Shown here: positions 1 to 8,483 of the stretch, piece after piece
How the letters are laid out: each line of letters opens with the position of its first letter
Position numbering within the stretch: position 1 is the stretch's first letter
Source of the DNA: SLRI01 sp964402505
GTDB lineage: Bacteria; Pseudomonadota; Alphaproteobacteria; Geminicoccales; Geminicoccaceae
DNA: 64,000 nt
Reading direction: 5' to 3'
Assembly (NCBI GenBank): GCA_964402505.1
Contig: CAYOCP010000019.1
Span: 31,448-95,447 of the forward strand
The notes under the pieces: generated by a model
What the model saw: only the letters and a program-made list of their open reading frames with translations
Told to the model about the DNA's origin: nothing
Database searches by the model: none
Translations under genes and position numbers: made by a program

Positions 1-1190
1 AGGCGGCGGAAGCGCTCGTCGAAGCCCTGTTCGCGAATTTCGTCCCAGGCCGCCTCGAAGCGCTCCGCCCAGAGCGCCAGGGTACGGGCGTAGTCGCGGC
101 CGAACGCGACCTTTCCCGTGATCTCGAGCCCGACCCGGCTCGTCTGCCCGGCGAGCGCGGCCTCCGACGGCAGCATGCCGCCCGGAAAGACGTATTGCTG
201 GATGAAGTCGCTGCCGCGGCGATAGCTCTCGAAATGCCGCTCGGCGATGGTGATGGTCTGCAGGCCAACGAGCCCGCCGGGTGCGAGCCTCGAGCGCAGC
301 TTCTCGAAGAAGGTGGGCCAGTAGGCCTCGCCGACCGCCTCGAGCATCTCGATCGAGGCGATCCGGTCGAAGCGGCCCTCGACGTCCCGGTAGTCCTGCA
401 GGCGGATCTCGACCCGATCATTGAGCCCGGCCGCGGCGATTTTGGCGCTCGCGAACTCGTGCTGCGCTCGCGAGATGGTGATGCTCGTGACCCCGGCGCC
501 GAACTCGGTCGCCGCGATCCGGGCAAAGCCGCCCCAGCCGCTGCCGATCTCGAGCAGGCGCTGGCCCGGCCGGAGGTCGATCATCCGGCAGAGATGGCGA
601 TACTTGGCCTCCTGGGCGGCCTCGAGGTCGGCCTGGCCGGACCTGCCGCCTTCCTCGAAGAGGGCGGCCGAGTAGGTCATGGAGGGATCGAGCCAGGCGG
701 CGAAGAAGGCGTTGCCGAGGTCGTAGTGGGCGTGGATGTTGCGCCGGCTGCCGGCCCGCGAGTTGCGGCGCAGCCGGTGTCGCGCTCGGGCCATGAGGCG
801 CGTCAGCGCCGGCCCGAAATAGCCCTGTCCCCAGGCGTCGCCATTGCGATCGAGGAGCTCCAGAAGCTCGGCCACATGCGGCGTGTCCCATTCGCCTGCC
901 ACGTAGCTCTCGGCGAAGCCGACGCTGCCGTGCCAGAGATAGCGGTCGAGCACCCGAAAGCTGCGGATCGAGAGCGCCGCCCGCGGACCCGCCTCGACAC
1001 CCCTGACGGTCTCGCCGCCGCCGTCGGGCAGGGTCAGATCGAGCGTGCCGCGGCGCAGCCGGCGGAGCACGCGAAGGAGCGCCTCACGCCGCACGCGGTC
1101 GGCGAGGCTGCCGCCGCCAGCCTGCCGCAGGCCCAAAGCCGGGTCGATGGCCATGGCCGGCTCCGGCGACCGCTCGTTTCGTCCGCTCAT
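1..1190 (-). CDS. cfa: Cyclopropane-fatty-acyl-phospholipid synthase family protein (3' end cut off)
   Basis: SAM-dependent methyltransferase of the cyclopropane-fatty-acid synthase family. These enzymes transfer a methylene or methyl group to unsaturated acyl chains of membrane phospholipids. About 396 codons are visible and the C-terminus lies beyond the left window edge. Reading leftward from ATG at 1190, the SAM-binding motif LEIGSGWGGFA and downstream QQYVFPGGMLPS are clear CFA-family signatures. The ATG overlaps the stop of the DUF1365 gene (ATGA), so it is probably translationally coupled to it. FAD oxidoreductase, DUF1365 and CFA-like genes commonly travel together, in some alphaproteobacteria under an ECF sigma factor. 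Whether this member makes cyclopropane or another modified acyl chain cannot be told from sequence. Confidence 0.93.
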   Translation of the reverse strand, partial: MSGRNERSPEPAMAIDPALGLRQAGGGSLADRVRREALLRVLRRLRRGTLDLTLPDGGGETVRGVEAGPRAALSIRSFRVLDRYLWHGSVGFAESYVAGEWDTPHVAELLELLDRNGDAWGQGYFGPALTRLMARARHRLRRNSRAGSRRNIHAHYDLGNAFFAAWLDPSMTYSAALFEEGGRSGQADLEAAQEAKYRHLCRMIDLRPGQRLLEIGSGWGGFARIAATEFGAGVTSITISRAQHEFASAKIAAAGLNDRVEIRLQDYRDVEGRFDRIASIEMLEAVGEAYWPTFFEKLRSRLAPGGLVGLQTITIAERHFESYRRGSDFIQQYVFPGGMLPSEAALAGQTSRVGLEITGKVAFGRDYARTLALWAERFEAAWDEIREQGFDERFRR

Positions 1191-1957
1191 CGGCCGGATC
1201 CTCCGGCGGCCCGCGGGTGGAAGGGCGCCCCCTTCAGCCAGAGCCGCAGCGCCTCCAGATGGATCGCCCCTATCACCTTCAGCGTCATGGCGGGATGGCG
1301 CATGGTGCAGAGGGCGAGGTTCCGGTCGTCGAGCGGCCGCATCCGCCCCGTCTGGCTCGCGGCGAAGAAGAGCCCGTTCCGGTCGGTCTCGCGGATCACG
1401 AGGTCCAGCCGCTCGCCCGGCGCCTTCAGGGCGAACTCGTACCTCGCCTCCATGTCGATGAAGGGCGAAACGTAGAAGGTCTTGGCCGTCGCATGGCGCA
1501 GCCAGCCGCCGGAAGCGGCCCGCGCCGGATCGGTTGGCAGGACGTAGACGTGCTGGCCGCCGAACGTGTTGCTCACCTCGTAGAGCACCGCGGCGAGCCG
1601 GTCCCTGGCGTCGTAGCCGAAATAGACGCTGAGCGGGTTGAAGACGTAGCCCCAGAGCCTCGGAAAGCAGAGCAGCTCGATCCGCCGAATGCCCTCCTGC
1701 CCTCCTTGCGCGAACTGCGAGAGCGCCCAGGGCTCGAGCGGCGAGCCGTCGCGAGCGCCATGGTCGCGCGCGCGAAAGCCGAGAATGCCCGGCCGCTCGA
1801 TGCCGAGCAGGCGAAGCTCGCCGGCGAGCTCATCGAGCTCGCCCAGATCGAGCATGAGCGAGAAGACCCGGTAGCGGAAGCGGTGCCGGACGGGGCGCAG
1901 CCGCTGGTGGATCACCGCCCCCTCGTAGAGGCGCGAGCGTCTCGCTTGGCCGGTCAT
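1187..1957 (-). CDS. DUF1365 family protein
   Basis: A 256-residue protein of the DUF1365 family, whose biochemical activity I cannot state. It starts at ATG 1957 (MTGQARRSRLYEGAV) and contains family-typical stretches such as RHRFRYRVFSLMLDL near the N-terminus, WGYVFNPLSVYF in the middle and KTFYVSPFIDM later. It overlaps the preceding FAD oxidoreductase by 4 bp and the following CFA gene by 4 bp, so the three form one coupled operon. The association with FAD-dependent amine-oxidase-like proteins and CFA methyltransferases suggests a shared role in modifying membrane acyl chains. That role is inferred from context only. Confidence 0.9.
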   Translation of the reverse strand: MTGQARRSRLYEGAVIHQRLRPVRHRFRYRVFSLMLDLGELDELAGELRLLGIERPGILGFRARDHGARDGSPLEPWALSQFAQGGQEGIRRIELLCFPRLWGYVFNPLSVYFGYDARDRLAAVLYEVSNTFGGQHVYVLPTDPARAASGGWLRHATAKTFYVSPFIDMEARYEFALKAPGERLDLVIRETDRNGLFFAASQTGRMRPLDDRNLALCTMRHPAMTLKVIGAIHLEALRLWLKGAPFHPRAAGGSGR

Positions 1958-3288
1958 GCGGGCCGTGCCGCCGCCAGCTCCGGCAGGCCCGAAGCGCCGC
2001 CCATCCTCACCGCCGTCCGGGCGCCGCCTTGCCAGGGTGCCTCGACCCCGAGCCGGGCCGCCGCCTCGAGGCCGGAGCGGAGCCCGTCCTCGTGGAACCC
2101 GTAGCCGAGCCAGGCGCCGGCGTAGTGAATGCCGCCCCGCCCCTGAATCCGGCCGATCTCCCGCTGCGCCGCCACCGCTCGCGCATCGAGGATGGGATGA
2201 TCGTAGGCGAATTCCCGGTGCACGAGCGCCGGCTCGGGCTCGATCATCGGATTCATCGAGACGAAGAGCGACAGGTGTCCGTCCATGTTCTGCAACCGGT
2301 TCATCCAGTAGGTGACGGCCACCCTGCCGCCCGGCACGGCCAGATGGGACGCCATGTAGTTCCAGGCCGACCACGCCCGGCGGCGCCGCGGCATCAGCGC
2401 CGGATCGCTGTGCAGCACGGCCCGGTTCGGCTGAAAGCGGAAGGCTTCGAGAATGCGCCGCTCCTCAGGATCGGCATCGGCGAGCACGGCCAGGGTCTCC
2501 GGTGCATGTGCCGCCATGACCACCGCATCGAAGCGGAACCTGCCGCCCCTGCCGTCGACCACCTCGACCCCTTCGGCTGTCCGCCGCACCGCCAAGGCCG
2601 GTGCCGCCCTGCGGACGGAAGAGCCCAGCCTGGCCGCGACCGCCTCGACATAGGCCCTGGAGCGGGCCTCGAGCGTGCGCCACTCGGGCTGACCGCTCAC
2701 CGCCAGAAGCCCGTGGTTGGCGAAGAAGCGGAGAAAGCTGGTCGCCGGGAAATCCGTCATGGTCGCCGTCGGGCAGGACCAGATGGCGGCCGCCATGGGC
2801 AGAAGATAGCCGCCCATGAAGGCGTTGCCGAAGCGGTGCGCCCGAAGGAAGTCGCCGAGGCTTTCGATCCCGCAAGCCGGAGCTTCGAGATGCGCCCGTC
2901 CCAGCCGGTTGAAGCGGAGGACGTCGCCGAGCATCCCCCAGAAGGCCGGCCGCACGAGGTTGCGCTTCTGCGCGAAAAGGGCGGCCGGCGAGGCCCCGCT
3001 GTATTCGAGCGTGCCACCGGCGATGCTCGCCGAGAACGACATGTCGCTTCGCGCGGTGCGGATGCCGAGATGGCGAAGGAATGCGGCGAAGAGCGGATAG
3101 TTCGGCTCGTTGTAGACGATGAAGCCGGTATCGACCTCGATCGGCCCGCCCTTGGCGGCCACGGTCACCGTGTTGCTGTGCCCGCCGAGCCGCGCCTCGC
3201 GCTCGAAGACCGTGACCCGATGGCGGTGCGCCAGGGTCCAGGCCGCGGAGAGCCCGGCAATGCCGGTGCCGACGACGCCGATATGCAA
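1954..3288 (-). CDS. FAD-dependent amine-oxidase-like oxidoreductase
   Basis: A 444-residue flavoprotein. The N-terminal dinucleotide-binding fold is plain (GVVGTGIAGLSAAW, then a FEREARLGGHSNT segment), as in NAD(P)/FAD-dependent amine-oxidase-like or desaturase-like proteins. The C-terminal part carries HYAGAWLGYGFHEDGLRSG, typical of the flavin-containing family found next to DUF1365 genes. It is the first gene of the three-gene operon that continues with DUF1365 and the CFA-type methyltransferase. Its substrate is unknown; the context suggests lipid acyl chains. No signal peptide is evident, so a cytoplasmic or membrane-peripheral location is likely. Confidence 0.9.
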   Translation of the reverse strand: MHIGVVGTGIAGLSAAWTLAHRHRVTVFEREARLGGHSNTVTVAAKGGPIEVDTGFIVYNEPNYPLFAAFLRHLGIRTARSDMSFSASIAGGTLEYSGASPAALFAQKRNLVRPAFWGMLGDVLRFNRLGRAHLEAPACGIESLGDFLRAHRFGNAFMGGYLLPMAAAIWSCPTATMTDFPATSFLRFFANHGLLAVSGQPEWRTLEARSRAYVEAVAARLGSSVRRAAPALAVRRTAEGVEVVDGRGGRFRFDAVVMAAHAPETLAVLADADPEERRILEAFRFQPNRAVLHSDPALMPRRRRAWSAWNYMASHLAVPGGRVAVTYWMNRLQNMDGHLSLFVSMNPMIEPEPALVHREFAYDHPILDARAVAAQREIGRIQGRGGIHYAGAWLGYGFHEDGLRSGLEAAARLGVEAPWQGGARTAVRMGGASGLPELAAARPA

Positions 3289-3527
3289 GAAGCCTCTCCG
3301 CTGGCTGGTCGCGGCTCCGGCTCCTCGGCTGGCGGCCCGGAGCTTCGATCACCCGCGATCGTGTCCTTCACCAGGAAGCCGCGAGAGCGCCCGACCACGC
3401 TTTCAGGGTCGTGGGCGGATCGGCGGCGGGGCCCGCCGGCCCCGGGGGAGGAAAGGCCGGCGGGCTTTCGCCACGGGCTTCGCAGCCTTCTGGCTAGGGA
3501 TGCATACGCAAGGCGGTCGGCAGTGGA

Positions 3528-4280
3528 TCACAACCCCGGCTGGGAACCGAGGCCGCCGAGCGTGCGCGCCTGGCCGATCCAGTCCTCGCGCTCGATGCGG
3601 CCCTTGAACTCCAGAACCTCGTCGATGCGCTCGATGTCGGCCGGCGTCAGCGCCGCGATCTGCCTGAAGGTGGTGATGCCGAGCTCGTTCAGCCGCTCGC
3701 GCAGCACCGGGCCGATGCCGCGAATTTCCTCGAGATCGTCCGGCTCGTCGGGCGGCGGGGTGAAGAGCCGGGCCGGTGCCCTGACCGGCACGGCCGCCGC
3801 GGCACCGCCCTCGGCCTCGCGGCCGGCGAGCGCTGCCCGCTCGGCCACCAGCCGCGCCCTGGCCGAGGAGCCGGCGGGAAGCTGCGCCAGCTTCGCGTCG
3901 ATCCGCCGCCGCGCCTGCGCCAGCCGCTCCGCTTCGCTCGGCCCGGAAGAGGCGCCGGACCCGGGAGCGACCTCGGCCGACGGGGGCGGAGCGGCGGGCA
4001 CCGCCGCAGGCGGCGCCGGAGCCGGCGTCGGGGCTGGCGCCGGCGCTTCAGGGGGTGGCACCTGCTGCGCCACCTTCTCCTGCTGCAGGAGCCGCAGCCG
4101 CTCCTTCGTCTCCTCGTGCGCCGCGTCGGCCCGGCGCACCTCCTGCTCGACATGGGCGAGCTTCTTCTTCCAGCCCTCCTCGATCGCCACCCGGCTCGAA
4201 GCGTCGCGACGCTCGAAGAACCACCAGGCGGCGATGACGCCGACGATGATGCCCAGGATGAACATCAAGAACGAGCCCAT
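3528..4280 (-). CDS. Membrane-anchored coiled-coil protein with C-terminal helix-hairpin-helix domain
   Basis: A 250-residue protein with three clear parts. Residues about 4-21 form one transmembrane helix (FLMFILGIIVGVIAAWWFF). It is followed by a charged coiled coil to about residue 70 and a Pro/Ala-rich linker. The C-terminal domain contains two helix-hairpin-helix motifs (IRGIGPVLRERLNELGI and a following TPADIERIDEVL). Such HhH domains are known in DNA-binding proteins and in poorly characterised proteins annotated as related to NADH dehydrogenase subunit E or ribosomal L21 extensions. The function here is not known. It sits alone, on the same strand as its neighbours but separated by about 240 and 125 bp. 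Confidence 0.85.
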   Translation of the reverse strand: MGSFLMFILGIIVGVIAAWWFFERRDASSRVAIEEGWKKKLAHVEQEVRRADAAHEETKERLRLLQQEKVAQQVPPPEAPAPAPTPAPAPPAAVPAAPPPSAEVAPGSGASSGPSEAERLAQARRRIDAKLAQLPAGSSARARLVAERAALAGREAEGGAAAAVPVRAPARLFTPPPDEPDDLEEIRGIGPVLRERLNELGITTFRQIAALTPADIERIDEVLEFKGRIEREDWIGQARTLGGLGSQPGL

Positions 4281-4406
4281 GCAGCAATCCTCCCCAGATC
4301 CAGGAACGGCGCGGGCGCGACGTTGGCCCCGCCACGAGCCTCGGGATCACACCCGAGCGCTTCCCCCGTTGCGCCGATACTGGCGATCAAGGTGCCCGAG
4401 CACAAG

Positions 4407-6011
4407 TCAGCCCCGGGCGTCCTCGACGATCATGCCCGCCGCCTTCTCGGCGATCATCACCACGGGCGAGTTGGTGTTGCCGGAGGTGATGGTCGGCATG
4501 ATCGAGGCGTCGACCACCCGAAGCCCGCCGAGGCCGTGCACCCGAAGCCTCGCGTCGACCACGGCACGCGGGTCGTCCGAAGGTCCCATCCGGCAGGTGC
4601 CGACAGGATGGAAGATGGTCGTGCCCAGGGCACCGGCCGCCTCGATAAGCGCTTCCTCGGCGACCACGTCCGCCCCCGGCAGATGCTCCCTGGGCGCATG
4701 GGGCGCCATCGCCCCGGCCGCCATGATCCGCCGCGTCAGCCGGATCGCGTCGGCCGCCACCTTCCTGTCCTCGTCGGTCCCGAGATAACGCGGGCCGATC
4801 GCCGGCGCCGCCGCCGGCTCCCTCGACTTCAGCCGCACCGTGCCCCGGCTGGTCGGCCGGAGGTTGCAGACCGAGGCGGTGATCGCCGGAAAGGGATGCA
4901 GCGGCTCGCCGAAGCGGCCGAGGCTCAGGGGCTGGACGTGGTACTCGACATTGGGCGTGGCGAAGCTCGGATCGGTCCGGGCGAAGGCACCGAGCGTCGA
5001 GGGCGCCATGCTCAAGGGACCCCGCCGGTGCAGCGCGTACTCGAGCGCCATGCGCGCCCGGCCGGCGAGCGTCGCCGCCTGCTCGTTCAGCGTCACCGCA
5101 TTCCGGACCTTGAAGACGGTGCGGATCTGCAGATGGTCCTGGAGATTGCCGCCCACCCCTTCGAGCGCATGGCGTACCTCGATCCCGTGCTCCATGAGAT
5201 GCTCGGCCGGGCCGATGCCGGAAAGCATCATGAGCTGCGGCGAGCCGATCGCCCCGGCGGCGAGAACGACCTCCCGCCCCGCGGTCACCGACTTCGCGAG
5301 CCCGTTCTCCACGTAATCGACACCGGTCACGCGCCGGCCCTCGAGCCTCAGCCCCGACACCTGCGCCCCCGTCACCACGACGAGGTTCGGCCGCCGGCGG
5401 GCCGGCCGGAGAAACGCCTTCGCCGCCGACCAGCGCACGCCCCGGCGCTGGTTGACGTGAAAATAGCCGCAGCCCTCGTTCGAGCCCCGGTTGAAGTCGT
5501 CGGTCGGCGGAATGCCGACCTCCGCCGCCGCGGCGCGAAAGGCGTCGAGGATCGGCCAGCTCACGCGCGGCTCCTCGACCCGCCACTCGCCGCCCGTGCC
5601 GTGCAGCTCGTCAGCACCACCCGCGAAATCCTCCGAGCGCTTGAACCAGGGCAGCACGTCCTCCCAGCTCCAGCCCGGATTGCCGAGCTGCCGCCAGTGG
5701 TCGTAGTCGGCCGCCTGGCCGCGCATGTAGATCATGCCGTTGATCGAGGAGCACCCGCCGAGCACCCGGCCGCGCGGATAGTTCAGCACCCGCCCGCCCA
5801 GCCCGGCCTCGGCCTCGGTCCGCAAGCACCAGTCCGTCCGGGGGTTGTTCTGGGTGTAGAGATAGCCGATCGGCACATGGATCCAGAACCAGTTGTCCCG
5901 GCCGCCCGCCTCGAGCAGGAGGACACGCCTGCGCGGATCGGCCGAGAGCCGGTTGGCGAGCACGCAGCCGGCGGTGCCGGCACCGATGACGACGTAGTCG
6001 AAGCCGTTCAC
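4407..6011 (-). CDS. GMC family oxidoreductase (choline dehydrogenase-like)
   Basis: A 534-residue flavoprotein of the glucose-methanol-choline family, which oxidises primary alcohols. The FAD-binding motif VIGAGTAGCVLANRLS lies at the N-terminus. The first GMC signature (GRVLGGCSSINGMIYMRG) is near residue 85, and the second (AAGAIGSPQLMMLSGIGPA) near residue 255. The C-terminal catalytic region shows HPVGTCRMG and SGNTNSP with the conserved His and Asn. The start is GTG at 6011, behind a strong Shine-Dalgarno (GGGGAAGG). Closest to choline or alcohol dehydrogenases. No betaine aldehyde dehydrogenase or BetI-like regulator is nearby, so the alcohol substrate is open. Confidence 0.93.
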   Translation of the reverse strand: MNGFDYVVIGAGTAGCVLANRLSADPRRRVLLLEAGGRDNWFWIHVPIGYLYTQNNPRTDWCLRTEAEAGLGGRVLNYPRGRVLGGCSSINGMIYMRGQAADYDHWRQLGNPGWSWEDVLPWFKRSEDFAGGADELHGTGGEWRVEEPRVSWPILDAFRAAAAEVGIPPTDDFNRGSNEGCGYFHVNQRRGVRWSAAKAFLRPARRRPNLVVVTGAQVSGLRLEGRRVTGVDYVENGLAKSVTAGREVVLAAGAIGSPQLMMLSGIGPAEHLMEHGIEVRHALEGVGGNLQDHLQIRTVFKVRNAVTLNEQAATLAGRARMALEYALHRRGPLSMAPSTLGAFARTDPSFATPNVEYHVQPLSLGRFGEPLHPFPAITASVCNLRPTSRGTVRLKSREPAAAPAIGPRYLGTDEDRKVAADAIRLTRRIMAAGAMAPHAPREHLPGADVVAEEALIEAAGALGTTIFHPVGTCRMGPSDDPRAVVDARLRVHGLGGLRVVDASIMPTITSGNTNSPVVMIAEKAAGMIVEDARG

Positions 6012-6195
6012 GAGCCTTCCCCCGAGATGAATAGCCCTCCAGGCCGCTTTCCGGCGACGTTACCGGTCGGCCGGGAGCGCCGCAACCGCTTGCCCTGCCT
6101 GGGCTTCATGGCCACCTTGGGGCTCATTGGAATCGATCCAGCGTGGAGTGCTCCTTGCGAGAGATGGCGGCCCAGACCGGCGGGAAGGCTGCGCC

Positions 6196-8019
6196 TTGAG
6201 CCGCGGCCGCGGCGTGCCGCCCCCCCTGTCCGCGACCCTGGGTGCCGCCGTCCGGCCCGAGCGGAGCTGGGCCGATCTCGCCCGCTTCGCCCTCCCCTAT
6301 GTCTGGCCCGCGGGCGAAGCCGGCTTGCGCCTGCGCGTCGTCCTCGCCTTCGCCTGCCTCCTCGCCGCCAAGATCCTCACCGTCTACGTCCCTTTCTTCC
6401 TCAAATGGACCATCGACGCGCTGAGCGTCGCCGGGCTCGCCGCCGTGCCGCTCGCGCTGATCCTCGGCTACGGCACCGCCCGGCTCCTCGCCTCGGCCTT
6501 CCAGCAGCTCCGGGACGGGCTCTTCGCCCGGGTCGGCGCCCGGGCCGGCCGGCGCCTCGCGCTCGAGGTCTACACCCGCCTCTTCGACCTCTCGCTCCGC
6601 TACCACCTCGAGCGGCGCACGGGCGAGCTCGCCCGGGCCATCGACCGCGGCGTCAAGGCGCTCTCCTTCCTCCTGCGCACCGGCCTCTTCAGCCTCGGCC
6701 CGACGCTGCTCGAGTTCTCCATGGTCATCGGCGTCCTGCTCTGGAACTACCCGCCGCGCTTCGCTCTCGTCACCTTCGTCACCATCGCCGGCTATGCCGG
6801 CTTCACCATCGTCACCACCAACTGGCGGACCATGATCCGCCGCGAGCTCAACCGCGCCGACAACGAGTTCAACGCCTCGGCGGTCGACGGGCTCATCAAC
6901 TACGAGGTGGTCAAGGCGTTCGGCAACGAGGGCTTCGAGCGCCGCCGGCTGGACGGCCAGCTCGCCGCCTACGAGCGCGCCGCCGTCCGCTCCGAGGTCT
7001 CGCTCGCCTGGCTGAACGGCGGCCAGGCCGCCATTCTCAGCATCGGCGTCACCCTGCTCCTCGTCATGGCGGGCAAGGGCGTGGTCGACGGCTCGATGAC
7101 CATCGGCGACGTGGTGCTGCTCAACACCTATATCTGGCAGCTCTACCAGCCCCTGAACTTCCTCGGCGTCATCTACCGCGAAATCCGCCAGTCGGTGACC
7201 GACCTCGAGCAGATCGAGGCCCTGCTCGAGCTCGAGCCGGAGGTGGCCGACGCATCCGACGCCACCCCGCTCGCCGTCACCGATGGCACCGTCCGCTTCG
7301 AAAGGGTCGGCTTCAGCTACGACCCGCGGCGTCCGCTCGTCGAGAACCTCGACTTCACCCTCGAAGGCGGCGGAAAGCTCGGCATCGTCGGCCCGACCGG
7401 CGCGGGCAAATCCACCATCGTCCGCCTGCTCTTCCGCTTCTACGACACCCACAGGGGCCGCGTTTCCATCGACGGCCAGGACATCAGAAAAGTCACGCAG
7501 AAGTCGCTGCGCGCCCATGTCGGCCTCGTGCCCCAGGATTCCGTCCTCTTCAACGACACCATCGCCGCCAATATCGGCTACGGCCGCCCCGGCGCGTCCA
7601 TGGAAGCCATCGAGGAGGCCGCCCGCCTCGCCCAGATCCACGACTTCATCCAGGCCCTGCCCGACGGCTACCTGACCACCGTCGGCGAGCGCGGCCTCAA
7701 GCTCTCGGGCGGCGAGAAGCAGCGCGTCGCCATCGCCCGCGTGCTCCTCAAGAACCCGCCCATCCTCATCCTCGACGAAGCGACCTCGGCCCTCGACAGC
7801 ACCACCGAGCGCGCGCTCCAGGAAGCCCTCGCCCGCGCCGCCCGCGGCCGCACCACCCTCGTCATCGCCCACCGCCTCTCCACCATCACCGACGCCGAGA
7901 AGATCATCGTCATGGACGAGGGCCGCATCGTCGAGCGCGGCACCCACGCCGAGCTCGTCGCCAAGGACGGCCTCTACGCCCAGCTCTGGCAGCGGCAGCA
8001 GGCGGAGGAGGCGGGCTAG
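6196..8019 (+). CDS. Atm1-type ABC exporter (permease-ATPase half transporter)
   Basis: A half-size ABC exporter of the ATM1/heavy-metal-tolerance type, which exports glutathione-derived or metal-related compounds in its characterised relatives. The N-terminal half holds about six transmembrane helices. The C-terminal ATPase has Walker A GPTGAGKST, Q-loop VPQDSVLFNDT, signature LSGGEKQRVAIAR, Walker B ILILDEATSALD and H-loop VIAHRLSTI. I chose TTG at 6196 because GGGAAGG stands seven bases upstream, giving 607 residues, normal for the family. A longer frame begins with TTG at 6127 but has a weak ribosome site. The gene ends 73 bp before a duplicated nrdR fragment. Confidence 0.9.
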   Translation: MSRGRGVPPPLSATLGAAVRPERSWADLARFALPYVWPAGEAGLRLRVVLAFACLLAAKILTVYVPFFLKWTIDALSVAGLAAVPLALILGYGTARLLASAFQQLRDGLFARVGARAGRRLALEVYTRLFDLSLRYHLERRTGELARAIDRGVKALSFLLRTGLFSLGPTLLEFSMVIGVLLWNYPPRFALVTFVTIAGYAGFTIVTTNWRTMIRRELNRADNEFNASAVDGLINYEVVKAFGNEGFERRRLDGQLAAYERAAVRSEVSLAWLNGGQAAILSIGVTLLLVMAGKGVVDGSMTIGDVVLLNTYIWQLYQPLNFLGVIYREIRQSVTDLEQIEALLELEPEVADASDATPLAVTDGTVRFERVGFSYDPRRPLVENLDFTLEGGGKLGIVGPTGAGKSTIVRLLFRFYDTHRGRVSIDGQDIRKVTQKSLRAHVGLVPQDSVLFNDTIAANIGYGRPGASMEAIEEAARLAQIHDFIQALPDGYLTTVGERGLKLSGGEKQRVAIARVLLKNPPILILDEATSALDSTTERALQEALARAARGRTTLVIAHRLSTITDAEKIIVMDEGRIVERGTHAELVAKDGLYAQLWQRQQAEEAG

Positions 8020-8086
8020 CGCCGGGTGGCTCTCATGCCCTTTGACGCCTATAAACCAGCGTGACGTGGGCGGTGAGCACAGGCAA

Positions 8087-8172
8087 GAGCCGATGCGGTG
8101 CCCGTTTTGCGGTTCCGAGGATACGCAGGTGAAGGATTCGCGGCCCGTCGAGGACTCGACCTCGATCCGCCG
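8087..8172 (+). repeat. 86-bp direct repeat, left copy (truncated nrdR 5' end)
   Basis: These 86 bases are identical, without a mismatch, to 14935-15020, which covers the ribosome-binding region and first 26-27 codons of the intact nrdR. Both copies have the same orientation. Sequence similarity stops abruptly on both sides. The two copies bracket a 6.8-kb segment of unrelated genes, so they look like the footprints of an insertion or of an unequal recombination event. Confidence 0.95.
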
Positions 8173-8368
8173 TCGCCAGCGCCTTGCCGTAGTCGACGCC
8201 CAGACCCGCCGTGGCGTTGCCTGCCGTGCTCGCCGGTCCCGGCAGCGCGCCGGGCACGCCCACATCGGCATCCACGGCTGCAGTCACTGCGGCACTGTCA
8301 GGTCAATACCAGCTCTGTACAGACGACATCATCCGCACCGAGGGCAGCATCGTTCCGCTATTATGTAG
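8093..8368 (+). pseudogene. Truncated nrdR fragment running into foreign sequence
   Basis: The open frame from ATG 8093 encodes the first NrdR residues, including the first zinc-ribbon pair (MRCPFCGSED), up to the RRR stretch. It then continues out of homology for about 63 unrelated residues to a stop at 8368, inside the left end of the IS1595 transposon. The second CxxC pair and the whole ATP-cone are missing, so it cannot act as NrdR. Because it keeps a start and possibly the original upstream region (8020-8092), a short chimeric peptide could still be made. I consider it a dead fragment. Confidence 0.85.
8348..8355. repeat. Target-site duplication, left copy (CATCGTTC)
   Basis: The octamer CATCGTTC directly abuts the outer edge of the left terminal inverted repeat and recurs at 11775-11782 directly outside the right one. 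An 8-bp duplication is the known length for IS1595-family transposition. Confidence 0.93.
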
Positions 8369-8379
8369 CAAACACACCC
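8356..8379 (+). repeat. Left terminal inverted repeat of the IS1595 element
   Basis: Starts CGCTATTATGTAGCAAA, followed by CACACCC. It matches the complement of 11751-11774 at 23 of 24 positions; the one difference is C versus T at position 18. Confidence 0.93.
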
Positions 8380-8483
8380 TGGCGGGCGTTTGCGATGGCG
8401 ACTGATCTTCCATACAGCACTCCCGGCGGCTATTCCTTGAAAGAATGATGCAGGAAAAACCGCGCATTTTTGGGAGGGACGCC

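Noticed and set aside
2029..4788. Very long open frame on the plus strand opposite the FAD oxidoreductase and helix-hairpin-helix genes
   Set aside because: It is antisense to well-supported genes, has no family motifs, and long shadow frames are expected in GC-rich coding DNA.
4116..8045. 1309-codon plus-strand frame
   Set aside because: Low-complexity Arg/Pro/Ala-rich translation lying across the GMC gene (opposite strand) and the ABC exporter in another frame; no start signal or domain.
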